Source of the DNA: Streptomyces sp. NRRL F-525
GTDB taxonomy: Bacteria > Actinomycetota > Actinomycetes > Streptomycetales > Streptomycetaceae
Direction of reading: 5' to 3'
Length of the DNA: 64,000 bases
Assembly (NCBI RefSeq): GCF_000716605.1
Contig: NZ_JNXE01000029.1
Span: 1-64,000, forward strand
Position numbers and translations under genes: made by a program. The notes under the pieces are model-generated. The model was not told where the DNA came from, searched no databases, and worked only from the letters and a program-made list of their open reading frames with translations. Shown here in pieces: positions 1 through 9,733 of this stretch (the stretch's first letter is position 1; each line of letters begins with the position of its first letter).

Positions 1-52
1 GGCGTGCGGGGTGGGGAGGTGGGCCGGGCACGCTGGGGCGGGGTGGCGAGAT

Positions 53-340
53 GGCCCGGATCTCCTGCACCGGCCCTGGTGAAGGTGGCCCGGATCTCCT
101 GCACCGGCCCTGGTGAAGGTGGCCCGGATCTCCTGCACCGGCCCTGGTGAAAGTGGGCCCGATCTCCCGCACCGGCTCCGGCGAAGGTGGGCCCGATCTC
201 CCGCACCGGTCCCCGGCGAAGGTAGGCCCGGATCTTCCGCACCGGCCCCGGCCGAGGCGGCCCGGATCCCCCGCGTCGGCCCCGAGCGAGGTAGGCCGGA
301 TCCCCGTCCCGGCCCCGGCAAGGCGCCCCGGATCCCCACC
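53..340. repeat. Degenerate 34-bp tandem repeat array
   Basis: About eight and a half head-to-tail copies of a 34-nt unit. The first two (53-86 and 87-120) are identical, the third differs by one base, and copies decay progressively towards higher coordinates, with one- or two-base length changes. Each unit carries a GGCCCGGATC core and a CACCGGCCC core. Because 34 is not a multiple of three and copies change length, the apparent open frames here are not credible genes. No coding gene is seen from 1 to 482. Confidence 0.85.
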
Positions 341-364
341 CCACCCCACCCACACGCACCCAAG

Positions 365-398
365 GCGGGCCGGACCCGCTGCGACAGGTCCGGCCCGC
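365..398. terminator. Perfect 12-bp hairpin downstream of the AraC-type gene
   Basis: GCGGGCCGGACC at 365-376 pairs perfectly with GGTCCGGCCCGC at 387-398 around a 10-nt loop. It lies 85 nt beyond the stop of the minus-strand regulator, where a terminator would be expected. There is no U-tract, which is common in actinomycetes. Confidence 0.55.
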
Positions 399-482
399 TG
401 CCCCCGCATCCCCCGTCGGACCGGTGACCCCCTGAGGACCCTCGCGTCCCCAGGGATCAACCGGCCAGGCGCTCAGCCTGCA

Positions 483-1442
483 TCAACGTGCCCGGCCGGT
501 CTTGGAAAAATCCGCACTACGGCCCGGCGCGAGCAACAGACTCGTCGCCTCGCCCGTCATCCGGTCGCCGGCCGGCATCCCGGACCGCGCCACCGCCGGA
601 CCCACCCGCGCCACCGCGAACTGCCCCGGCGTGCACCCCGTCATCGCCCTGAACTCGCCGCTCAGGTGCGCCTGGTCGTAGAAGCCGCAGACCGCCGCCG
701 TCTCCGCCTGGCTGCGGCCGGACGCGAGGAGCCGCCGGGCCCGTTGCAGCCTCAGTACCCGCGCCGCCGCCTTGGGGCCGAGGCCGATCTGTTCCCGGAA
801 GCGGTTCTCCAACTGCCGTACGCTCCAGCCCACTTCCTCCGCGAGCCGGGGCACCGGCACCGCGCCCCGGGTCCGCACCAGCTCCGACCAGGCCCGCACC
901 ACCCGCTCCGAACTCGGCGTACCGGCAGCCGACCAGCGGGTCAACACGTCGTCCAGCAGCCCGAATCGAGCCTCCCAGGTCGGCAACGCGGCCAGCCCGG
1001 CGGCCAGTTCACCGATCCCGGCCCAGCGGGAGCCGAGCACGTGCGGGAGTTCGTCGGGGTCCACCACCCGGTCGGCGAGTTCGTGCTGAGCCGTACCGAA
1101 CAGCGTGAACGCCGCCCACGGCATCAGCAGCACCTCGACTCCCGCGAGCCGCCCGCTGTGTTCGCCGAGCGCCGCAGTGGTCGTAGGACCGCAGAACACG
1201 GACCCCAGCGTCGCCGTGGGCCGCCCCGCCCGCGAGATCCGCACCGACCCCTCGAACCCGAGCAGCAAGGTAGCCGCCCCGATCGGCGCCTCCAGCCGAG
1301 CCCGCGGCCGCGCCAGGTCGAGCCGCATCCCGCGATAACTGATCACCCCGGGCCGCAGGCGCGGATGCGGCGACCCGAGCGCGGTCTCCCAGGACCCATC
1401 GGCCCCGTGCCCGCGCCGGATGTACACGGCAGCAACAGACAT
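483..1442 (-). CDS. AraC-family transcriptional regulator
   Basis: 319 residues. The C-terminal third carries the paired helix-turn-helix DNA-binding domain of the AraC/XylS family: first HTH around LAEEVGWSVRQLENRFREQI, second around AETAAVCGFYDQAHLSGEFR, ending in the usual FRAMTGCTPGQF motif. The N-terminal part is an effector-binding region I cannot assign to a ligand. The frame stays open upstream of the chosen ATG, but the extension runs through a dispersed intergenic repeat, so the start at MSVAAVY is preferred. It is divergent from the inositol operon; whether it regulates that operon is unknown. It could equally be an orphan regulator. Confidence 0.85.
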   Translation of the reverse strand: MSVAAVYIRRGHGADGSWETALGSPHPRLRPGVISYRGMRLDLARPRARLEAPIGAATLLLGFEGSVRISRAGRPTATLGSVFCGPTTTAALGEHSGRLAGVEVLLMPWAAFTLFGTAQHELADRVVDPDELPHVLGSRWAGIGELAAGLAALPTWEARFGLLDDVLTRWSAAGTPSSERVVRAWSELVRTRGAVPVPRLAEEVGWSVRQLENRFREQIGLGPKAAARVLRLQRARRLLASGRSQAETAAVCGFYDQAHLSGEFRAMTGCTPGQFAVARVGPAVARSGMPAGDRMTGEATSLLLAPGRSADFSKTGRAR

Positions 1443-1467
1443 CCACTCATAGTCCACGGGACTACAG

Positions 1468-1530
1468 CGCCCCGTAAGGGGCGCGGGGAACTGCGCGACA
1501 AGCCACAACGGACCCGCACCCGACGAACAA
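1468..1530. repeat. Dispersed Streptomyces GC-rich repeat, copy 1
   Basis: Contains GCGCCCCGTAAGGGGCGCGG and, just after it, GGGGAACTGCGCGA, followed by AGCC and ACCCGCACCCGAC blocks. The same order of blocks recurs near 9549-9625 and, inverted, at 29836-29887; a variant is at 12270-12350. The first 18 nt can form a short hairpin. I recognise this as a sequence found many times in Streptomyces genomes. It lies in the 5' flank of the AraC-type gene. Confidence 0.75.
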
Positions 1531-1589
1531 CCTGACACGGCGGTCACTGTGCAAGCCCTTACCCCCAACCCACCCCCGTCTCGTCCGAA

Positions 1590-1634
1590 TGTCTGGACAA
1601 AACATTGACAGGGCTCGGCCACCGGGACTACAAA
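1590..1634 (+). promoter_or_regulatory. Candidate promoter and operator for the inositol operon
   Basis: TTGACA at 1605-1610 and TACAAA at 1629-1634 are separated by 18 nt, a good match to the housekeeping sigma factor pattern, 77 nt upstream of the iolC start. Immediately upstream is the partial palindrome TGTCTGGACA (1590-1599), which could be an operator for an inositol repressor. The regulator that binds it cannot be named from sequence. Confidence 0.45.
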
Positions 1635-1710
1635 CCGTGGAGAGCCGAAACGAAGCCGCTCCGCATCCGGTCCTCAGGGGGACCGCTCGCGCGGGCGCGA
1701 AGGGAAGTCG

Positions 1711-2661
1711 ATGGCGTACGACCTGATCACCATGGGGCGGCTAGGGGTGGACCTCTACCCGCTGCAGACGGGCGTGCCGCTGCCCCAGGTGACGACCTTC
1801 GGGAAGTTCCTCGGCGGCTCGGCGGCGAACGTCGCGGTCGCCGCCGCCCGGCTCGGTCGCGAGGTCGCCCTCGTCTCGCGCACCGGCGACGACCCCTTCG
1901 GCACCTACCTGCACGAGGCGCTGCGCGACTTCGGGGTGGACGACCGCTGGGTCACGCCCGTCGCGGAGTACCCGACCCCGGTCACGTTCTGCGAGATCTT
2001 CCCGCCGGACGACTTCCCGCTGTACTTCTACCGGCAGCCCAAGGCCCCGGACCTGGAGATCGACGCCCACGACCTCGACCTGGACGCGATCCACGAGGCC
2101 CGTATCTTCTGGATCACCGGCACCGGCCTGAGCGAGGAGCCCAGCCGTACGGCCACGCTCGCGGCCCTCGCCCACCGCGCCAAGTCCGGTACGACGGTCT
2201 TCGACCTCGACTGGCGCCCCATGTTCTGGAAGGACCCGAGCGCGGCCCGCCCCTTCTACGAAGAGGCCCTGCGCCACACCACCGTCGCCGTCGGCAACCT
2301 CGACGAGGTCGAGGTCGCCACCGGCGTACGCGAACCGCACGCCGCCGCCCGCGCGCTGCTGGACGCCGGAGTCGAACTCGCCGTGGTCAAGCAGGGCCCC
2401 AAGGGCGTCCTGGCCGTGCACCGCGACGGTACGACCGCCGAGGTACCCCCGCTCCCCGTGACCGTCCTCAACGGACTCGGCGCCGGTGACGCCTTCGGCG
2501 GCTCGCTCTGCCACGGCCTGCTCTCCGGCTGGGACCTGGAGAAGATCATGCGCCACGCCAACGCGGCCGGCGCGATCGTCGCCTCCCGCCTGGAGTGCTC
2601 CTCCGCGATGCCGACCGTCGCCGAGGTCGAGGGCGCCGTCGCCGCCGGAGCGGTGCTGTGA
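1711..2661 (+). CDS. iolC: 5-dehydro-2-deoxygluconokinase
   Basis: 316 residues, PfkB/ribokinase family. It phosphorylates 2-deoxy-5-keto-gluconate in the cytoplasmic inositol degradation pathway. Visible signatures are the N-terminal GGSAANVAVAAARLG substrate/sugar motif and the C-terminal GLGAGDAFGGSLCHGL motif whose Asp (about residue 260) is the family catalytic base. Start ATG has AGGGA five bases upstream. It is the first gene of a tight plus-strand cluster with iolB, iolD and iolA, which makes the IolC assignment much stronger than homology to generic sugar kinases alone. Confidence 0.92.
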   Translation: MAYDLITMGRLGVDLYPLQTGVPLPQVTTFGKFLGGSAANVAVAAARLGREVALVSRTGDDPFGTYLHEALRDFGVDDRWVTPVAEYPTPVTFCEIFPPDDFPLYFYRQPKAPDLEIDAHDLDLDAIHEARIFWITGTGLSEEPSRTATLAALAHRAKSGTTVFDLDWRPMFWKDPSAARPFYEEALRHTTVAVGNLDEVEVATGVREPHAAARALLDAGVELAVVKQGPKGVLAVHRDGTTAEVPPLPVTVLNGLGAGDAFGGSLCHGLLSGWDLEKIMRHANAAGAIVASRLECSSAMPTVAEVEGAVAAGAVL

Positions 2662-2672
2662 GGGCGGGTCGT

Positions 2673-3695
2673 GTGACGGGCGCCGAGCACGGGGGCGAGT
2701 ACGAGGGCCAGTACGAAGGCGGGGACGGTGTGACGCACGCGCACGGCGAGCAGGGTGACGGGGACGACGTCTCCGGCCACGAAGGCAACACCGGCACCGG
2801 CGCAGGCACCGGCCCCCGCGTCGACATCTCCGAACTCGTCCGCACCCGCGCCCGCCACCCCGAAGCGATCGCCGAGGCCGCCGCCCGCCGCGTCCGCCGC
2901 CCGCTGCTCAACGACGCCGGCCGCCTGATGATCGTCGCCGCCGACCACCCCGCCCGCGGAGCCCTCGGCGTCGGCGACCACAAGTTCGCCATGGCCAACC
3001 GCGCCGAACTCCTCGAACGCCTCTGCCTCGCGCTCTCCCGGCCCGGCGTCGACGGCGTCCTGGCGACCGCCGACATCCTCGACGACCTGCTCCTCCTCGG
3101 CGCCCTCGACGGCAAGGTCGTCATGGGCTCGATGAACCGCGGCGGCCTCCAGGGCGCGAGCTTCGAACTCGACGACCGCTTCACCGGCCACCGCGCCGAG
3201 GACATCGAGCGCCTCAACTTCGACGCGGGCAAGTTGCTGCTCCGCATCGACTACGACGACCCCGGCTCCCTCACCACCCTGGAGTCCACCGCCCGCGCCA
3301 TCGACGACATGGCCGCGCGTCAACTCCCGCTCTTCGTCGAGCCGTTCATCAGCCGCCGCACCGACGAGGGCAAGCTGAAGAACGACCTCTCCGCCGAGGC
3401 CGTCATCAAGTCCATCGCCATCTCCTCGGGCCTGGGCGGCACTTCGGCCTACACCTGGCTCAAGCTCCCGGTCACCGAGAACCCGGACGACATGGCCCAG
3501 GTCATGGAGACCTCCACGCTCCCCGCCGTGCTGCTGGGCGGCGAGGTCGGCGACGACCAGGACGGCGCCTACGAGAAGTGGCGCGGCGCCCTCCAACTCC
3601 CCACCGTGCGCGGCCTGGTCGTCGGCCGCTCGCTGCTCTACCCGGCGGACGGAGACGTCGCCGCCGCCGTGGACACCGCCGTAGGACTGCTGTGA
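2673..3695 (+). CDS. (beta/alpha)8 aldolase-like protein of the inositol operon
   Basis: 340 residues from a GTG 11 nt after the iolC stop; a second GTG at 2730 with a better upstream GAAGGCGGGG is an alternative start, and the residues before VDISELVRTR are low-complexity Gly/Glu/His. The body (VAADHPARGALGVGD, VMGSMNRGGL, WLKLPVTEN, AVLLGGEVGDD) resembles the DeoC/LacD-like barrel found between iolC and iolB in actinobacterial inositol clusters (named, from memory, the Cgl0159 family). Its likely job is cleavage of phosphorylated deoxyketogluconate, the IolJ step, as no other aldolase is present; that is inference from context. Confidence 0.8.
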   Translation: MTGAEHGGEYEGQYEGGDGVTHAHGEQGDGDDVSGHEGNTGTGAGTGPRVDISELVRTRARHPEAIAEAAARRVRRPLLNDAGRLMIVAADHPARGALGVGDHKFAMANRAELLERLCLALSRPGVDGVLATADILDDLLLLGALDGKVVMGSMNRGGLQGASFELDDRFTGHRAEDIERLNFDAGKLLLRIDYDDPGSLTTLESTARAIDDMAARQLPLFVEPFISRRTDEGKLKNDLSAEAVIKSIAISSGLGGTSAYTWLKLPVTENPDDMAQVMETSTLPAVLLGGEVGDDQDGAYEKWRGALQLPTVRGLVVGRSLLYPADGDVAAAVDTAVGLL

Positions 3696-3705
3696 GGGGC
3701 GCGTT

Positions 3706-4545
3706 ATGACGACCGCCGAGCCGTACGTCCCCGAGCTGTACGTCCCCAAGGGCTCGGCCGCCAACGCGCAGTACGCCGTGGACATCGACCCCAAGCGGGC
3801 CGGCTGGACCCACAGCAGTCTGCGGGTCGTCGAGCTGGAGCCGGGCGGGACACACCACTTCACCACCGGTGACAGCGAGTGGATCGTGCTTCCGCTCGGC
3901 GGGGGATGTACCGTGCGAATTGAGGACGAAGAGTTCCAACTCCTGGGCAGGGAAAGCGTGTTCGCCGGAGTCACCGACTTCGCGTACGTGCCCCGCGACG
4001 CCCAGGCCAAGATCGCCTCCGGCGCGGGAGGCCGCTTCGCCCTGGCAGGAGCGAAGTGCGAGCGACGACTCCCCGCTCGCTACGGCCCCGCGCCGGAGGT
4101 TCCGGTGGAACGACGCGGCGACGGCACCTGCCTGCGCCGCGTCCGCAACTTCGCCTCGGCCGACGCCTTCGACTGCGACAAGCTGATCGCCGTCGAGGTG
4201 ATCACCCCCGGCGGCAACTGGTCCTCGTACCCGCCCCACAAGCACGACGAACAACGGCCGGGCGAGGAAGCCGAGTTGGAGGAGATCTACTACTTCGAGA
4301 TCGACGGCCCGAACGGTTTCGGCTATCAGCGCGTATTCCCCTCCCGTGAGGGCGGATCCGACGTCCTCGCGGAGGTCCGCTCCGGCGACGCCGTGCTCGT
4401 GCCCGATGGCTGGCACGGCCCGTCGATCGCCCAGCCGGGTCACGACATGTACTACCTGAACGTCATGGCGGGGCCGGGTGGAACGAGGGAGTGGCGGATC
4501 TGCTTCCACCCGGACCACGTTGAAAGCACAGGTGGTTACCGATGA
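3706..4545 (+). CDS. iolB: 5-deoxy-glucuronate isomerase
   Basis: 279 residues, cupin-fold IolB/KduI-like isomerase that converts 5-deoxy-glucuronate to 2-deoxy-5-keto-gluconate. The metal-binding cupin motif is visible as PPHKHDEQ followed by EEIYYFEI, with the second His in VPDGWHGP. It starts 10 nt after the aldolase gene and its stop overlaps the iolD start (ATGA), indicating translational coupling. Length and motifs are typical of the family. Confidence 0.93.
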   Translation: MTTAEPYVPELYVPKGSAANAQYAVDIDPKRAGWTHSSLRVVELEPGGTHHFTTGDSEWIVLPLGGGCTVRIEDEEFQLLGRESVFAGVTDFAYVPRDAQAKIASGAGGRFALAGAKCERRLPARYGPAPEVPVERRGDGTCLRRVRNFASADAFDCDKLIAVEVITPGGNWSSYPPHKHDEQRPGEEAELEEIYYFEIDGPNGFGYQRVFPSREGGSDVLAEVRSGDAVLVPDGWHGPSIAQPGHDMYYLNVMAGPGGTREWRICFHPDHVESTGGYR

Positions 4546-6425
4546 CCTCGACGACGAGGCTGACGGTCGCACAGGCACTCGTACGGTTCCTGTCCGTCCA
4601 GTACACCGAACGCGACGGCGTACGGCGGCGGTTGATCGACGCGACCTGGGGCATCTTCGGCCACGGCAACGTGGCCGGCCTCGGCCAGGCCCTCATCGAG
4701 TACACCGACGAGATGCCGTTCCACCAGGGCCGCAACGAACAGTCCATGGTCCACGCGGCAGTTGGGTACGCCCGTCAGTCGAATCGCCTGTCCGCACACG
4801 CGGTTACGACGTCCATCGGCCCCGGCGCCACGAACCTCGTCACCGGCGCCGCCCTCGCCACCATCAACCACCTCCCGGTCCTGCTCCTCCCCGGCGACAC
4901 CTTCGCCACCCGCGTCGCCGACCCGGTGCTCCAGCAGCTCGAAGTCCCGTACGCGGGCGACGTGTCGGTCAACGACTGCCTGCGCCCGGTGTCGAAGTAC
5001 TTCGACCGGATCACCCGCCCCGAGGCCCTGATCCCGGCGGCGCTCCAAGCCATGCGCGTACTCGCCGACCCGGTCGAGACCGGAGCCGTAACTCTCGCTC
5101 TCCCGCAGGACGTTCAGGCCGAGGCGTACGACTGGCCGGACGAGTTCTTCGCCGAACGCACCTGGCACGTAAGGCGCCCGGCCGCCGACCCGGCCGAACT
5201 CGCAGAAGCGGTAAGGGCAGTTCGCGAGGCCAAGCGCCCCCTGATCATCGCGGGCGGCGGAGTCCACCACAGCCGCGCCGAGGCAGCCCTCGCGGAGTTC
5301 GCGTCGGCCACCGGCATTCCGGTCGCCTCCACCCAGGCCGGCAAGGGCTCCCTGAACCACGACCACCCCCAGGACGTCGGCGGCATCGGCCACACCGGCA
5401 CCGCGACCGCCGACGAACTCGCCCGCCTGGCCGACCTGGTGATCGGCGTCGGCACCCGCTACACCGACTTCACCACCGGCTCCCACACCCTCTTCGAACG
5501 CCCCGGCGTCCGCTTCCTCAACCTCAACATCGGTGCCTACGACGGCCACAAGCTCGCCGGGCAGCCGCTGATCGCGGACGCGCGGAGCGGACTGGCCGCG
5601 CTGGCAGGGGAGTTGGGCCAGGACGCGTACCGGGTCACCGAGTCGTACATCGCCGAGTACCGCGAGGACAAGGAGCGTTGGGAACAACGCGTCGATGCCT
5701 GCTACGAGGCCGAGGAACCCGACGTACGACCGACACAGCCCCAAGTCCTGGGCGCGCTGGACGAGATCGTCGACGAGTCCGACATCCTCATCAACGCGGC
5801 CGGTTCGCTCCCCGGCGATCTGCACAAGCTGTGGCGGACGCGGTCGTTCGACCAGTACCACCTGGAGTACGGCTACTCCTGCATGGGCTACGAGATCCCG
5901 GCCGCGATCGGCGTGAAGCTGGCCGCGCCGGACCGGCCGGTGTGGGCGCTGGTCGGCGACGGCACGTACCTGATGATGCCGACGGAGATCGTGACCGCCG
6001 TACAAGAGGGCATCGCGATCAAGGTCCTGCTGATACAGAACCACGGGTACGCGTCGATAGGCGGCCTGTCCGAGTCGGTCGGCGGAGAGCGCTTCGGCAC
6101 GGCCTACCGCCACCAGGCCGACGACGGCACCTACACCGGCGCCCCGCTGCCCGTCGACCTCGCCGCCAACGCGGCCAGTCTCGGCATGCGGGTGCTGCGT
6201 GCGAAGACCGTCAGCGACCTGCGTGAAGCGCTTGCCGTGGCGCGGGCGGCCGACACTCCCACATGTGTCTACGTGGAGACCGAAACCGCAGACACTGTGT
6301 CGGGCGCGCCTCCCGCGCAGGCCTGGTGGGATGTACCTGTGGCCGCGACCGCGACCCGATCGTCCGCGGTCAAGGCACGTGAGCTGTACGAACGGCACGT
6401 CTCCACCCGACGCCGCCATCTGTGA
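4542..6425 (+). CDS. iolD: 3D-(3,5/4)-trihydroxycyclohexane-1,2-dione hydrolase
   Basis: 627 residues, thiamine diphosphate enzyme that opens the inositol ring product to 5-deoxy-glucuronate. N-terminal pyrimidine-binding domain with the conserved Glu in RNEQSMVHAAVGYA, central transhydrogenase-like domain (around IGHTGTATADELARLADLV), and C-terminal pyrophosphate domain with GDGTYLMMPTEI...IQNHG binding Mg and ThDP. Length matches IolD. Overlaps iolB by 4 nt and is followed closely by iolA. Confidence 0.95.
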   Translation: MTSTTRLTVAQALVRFLSVQYTERDGVRRRLIDATWGIFGHGNVAGLGQALIEYTDEMPFHQGRNEQSMVHAAVGYARQSNRLSAHAVTTSIGPGATNLVTGAALATINHLPVLLLPGDTFATRVADPVLQQLEVPYAGDVSVNDCLRPVSKYFDRITRPEALIPAALQAMRVLADPVETGAVTLALPQDVQAEAYDWPDEFFAERTWHVRRPAADPAELAEAVRAVREAKRPLIIAGGGVHHSRAEAALAEFASATGIPVASTQAGKGSLNHDHPQDVGGIGHTGTATADELARLADLVIGVGTRYTDFTTGSHTLFERPGVRFLNLNIGAYDGHKLAGQPLIADARSGLAALAGELGQDAYRVTESYIAEYREDKERWEQRVDACYEAEEPDVRPTQPQVLGALDEIVDESDILINAAGSLPGDLHKLWRTRSFDQYHLEYGYSCMGYEIPAAIGVKLAAPDRPVWALVGDGTYLMMPTEIVTAVQEGIAIKVLLIQNHGYASIGGLSESVGGERFGTAYRHQADDGTYTGAPLPVDLAANAASLGMRVLRAKTVSDLREALAVARAADTPTCVYVETETADTVSGAPPAQAWWDVPVAATATRSSAVKARELYERHVSTRRRHL

Positions 6426-6439
6426 AGGAGCAACTGGGC

Positions 6440-7942
<1,503 letters not shown>

Positions 7943-7954
7943 GAAACCCTGAAC

Positions 7955-7988
7955 GGGGCCGTCCGCATCGCGGACGGCCCCATTTTTT
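7955..7988 (+). terminator. Rho-independent terminator of the inositol operon
   Basis: A perfect 12-bp stem (7955-7966 with 7970-7981), 3-nt loop, followed by ATTTTTTC. It begins 12 nt after the iolA stop and is the most canonical terminator in the window. Confidence 0.95.
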
Positions 7989-8109
7989 CGCCTACGACGA
8001 CTGCGGTTCCCGTACCGAGCCGAACCGGGACCGACACTGCGTCGAGATGCCGAATAGGCCGCTCCATCCACTCTCGATCAACGAATTCCGTAGGTGAACA
8101 CCCATTGAC

Positions 8110-9573
8110 GTGACGGTTTCGTCAATGTTCCATCAGCGCGTGACCGACACCCTCTCCACCGCCGAAGCCGCCGAAGCCGCCACAGCCGAGGCGCCGGACA
8201 CCTCCGGGCGCCCGCAGCAGCTGAAGCGTTCCATCGGCATCGTCGGCGGCACGCTCCTCACGCTCTCCTGCGTGACACCGGCCTCCACGCTCTTCGTGGT
8301 CGTCCCCGACCTGTTCGGCTCGCTCGGCACCGCGACCGCCCTCACGATCGCGATCGGCTCGGTCCTCTGCATAGCCGTGGCGTTCTGCTACTCGGAGCTG
8401 GGCACCCTCATCCCCAGCGCGGGCGGCGAGTACGCGATGGTGTCGACGCTGGCGGGCAGGCTCGCGGGCTGGCTGGTCTTCGTCCTGTCCCTCCTGGTCG
8501 TGATGATCGTCCCGCCGGTGATAGCGATGGGTACGGCGGACTACCTGGCCCCGATAGCCCACCTGAACCCGTCCATGACCGGCGCGGGTGTGATGCTCCT
8601 GGCCACGCTGGCAGGCCTGTTGGACCTGCGCGCCAACGCGTGGATCACGGGCATTTTCCTGGTCCTGGAGGTCATAGCGGCGGGAGTCGTGGCGCTCCTG
8701 GGCTTCACCCACAGCCAGCGAGGCATCGGCAGCCTCACCTCGATGCAGGTAGCGGGGACGCACGGCCACACAGACACGGTGACGGCGATGCTGGTGGTGT
8801 CCGGCCTGGCGATAGCCCTCTTCGTCACGCAAGGCTTCTCAACGGCGGTCTACCTCTCCGAGGAGTTGGAGAACCCGCGCCGCAACGTGGCCCGCACGGT
8901 CCTGGCCACCCTCGCGATCTCGACGGTGATCATCCTGGTCCCGGTGGTGGCGATCACGATGGGAGCGTCCGACCTCTCGACCCTGACAGGCGGCGACATC
9001 AGCACCATGGTGACGGCGTGGTCCAACTCCGCGGTGGGCACCTTCGTCAGCCTCTGCGTAGCCCTGGCGATCATCAACGCGGGCATCGTCATGGTCATCC
9101 AGAACTCCCGAGTCCTCTTCGCCTCCGCCAGGGACAAGGCCTGGCCCCAGCCGGTCAACACGGTCTTCTCCAAACTCGGCCGCTTCGGCTCCCCTTGGGT
9201 GGCCACCCTCGCCGTAGGCATCCCCGGCGCGATCCTCTGCTTCGTCAACTTGGACACCCTGTACGGCGTGACAGGCGTCTCGGTGACCGGCATGTACCTG
9301 CTCGTGGCAGTGGCGGCCCTACTGTCCCGCCGAGGCCATCACCGCCACACACACGCATGGCGCATGCCGTTGTGGCCCGCAATGCCGATCTTGCTGATCG
9401 CAGTCCTGGCCTACATCCTCACCCAGCAGGAAACGACCTACTTGCTGTGGACGGGCGGCATAGTCACAGCAGCAACTCTGTACTGGGCCCTGTACTTGCG
9501 CCCGCGCAGAGAGACCCGCTGGCTGATCTCACTCCCCGAGGAGGACGAGGCCCCGAAGGGGCGAGCCCTCTAG
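8110..9573 (+). CDS. APC-superfamily amino acid/amine permease
   Basis: 487 residues with about 12 hydrophobic segments, inner-membrane secondary transporter. The first segment region GIVGGTLLTLSCVTPAS and the YSELGTLIPSAGGEY motif are typical of the amino acid-polyamine-organocation superfamily; FSTAVYLSEELENPRRN is the conserved cytoplasmic loop. Substrate cannot be read from the sequence. GTG start at 8110 is supported weakly by AGGTGA upstream; an ATG at 8125 is possible. It lies behind the iol terminator, so it is probably a separate unit. Its last codons merge into a dispersed repeat. Confidence 0.85.
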   Translation: MTVSSMFHQRVTDTLSTAEAAEAATAEAPDTSGRPQQLKRSIGIVGGTLLTLSCVTPASTLFVVVPDLFGSLGTATALTIAIGSVLCIAVAFCYSELGTLIPSAGGEYAMVSTLAGRLAGWLVFVLSLLVVMIVPPVIAMGTADYLAPIAHLNPSMTGAGVMLLATLAGLLDLRANAWITGIFLVLEVIAAGVVALLGFTHSQRGIGSLTSMQVAGTHGHTDTVTAMLVVSGLAIALFVTQGFSTAVYLSEELENPRRNVARTVLATLAISTVIILVPVVAITMGASDLSTLTGGDISTMVTAWSNSAVGTFVSLCVALAIINAGIVMVIQNSRVLFASARDKAWPQPVNTVFSKLGRFGSPWVATLAVGIPGAILCFVNLDTLYGVTGVSVTGMYLLVAVAALLSRRGHHRHTHAWRMPLWPAMPILLIAVLAYILTQQETTYLLWTGGIVTAATLYWALYLRPRRETRWLISLPEEDEAPKGRAL

Positions 9574-9625
9574 GGGCGCGGGGAACTGCGCGCTCAGCCC
9601 CAACGCACCCGCACCCGGCAACGCA
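9549..9625. repeat. Dispersed Streptomyces GC-rich repeat, copy 2
   Basis: Begins inside the 3' end of the APC permease frame (GCCCCGAAGGGGCGAG, encoding the last residues) and continues through GGGGCGCGGGGAACTGCGCG at about 9573-9592 and ACGCACCCGCACCCGGC. Block order is the same as in copy 1. It may double as the transcription terminator of the permease gene. Confidence 0.75.
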
Positions 9626-9733
9626 ACAGCACCCCCCGACCCAGAGCCCGTACTCCCAGCGCGGTACACAGCCATCCCCGGTTCACCCCAGGGTCTGCCC
9701 CAACTGTCAGAGACGCCCCGTACCGTTGAACGC

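Noticed and set aside
147..1535. Long plus-strand open frame through the tandem repeats and opposite the AraC-type gene
   Set aside because: It runs through a 34-bp non-triplet repeat and lies antisense to a gene with clear HTH motifs; its translation is Arg/Pro-rich noise.
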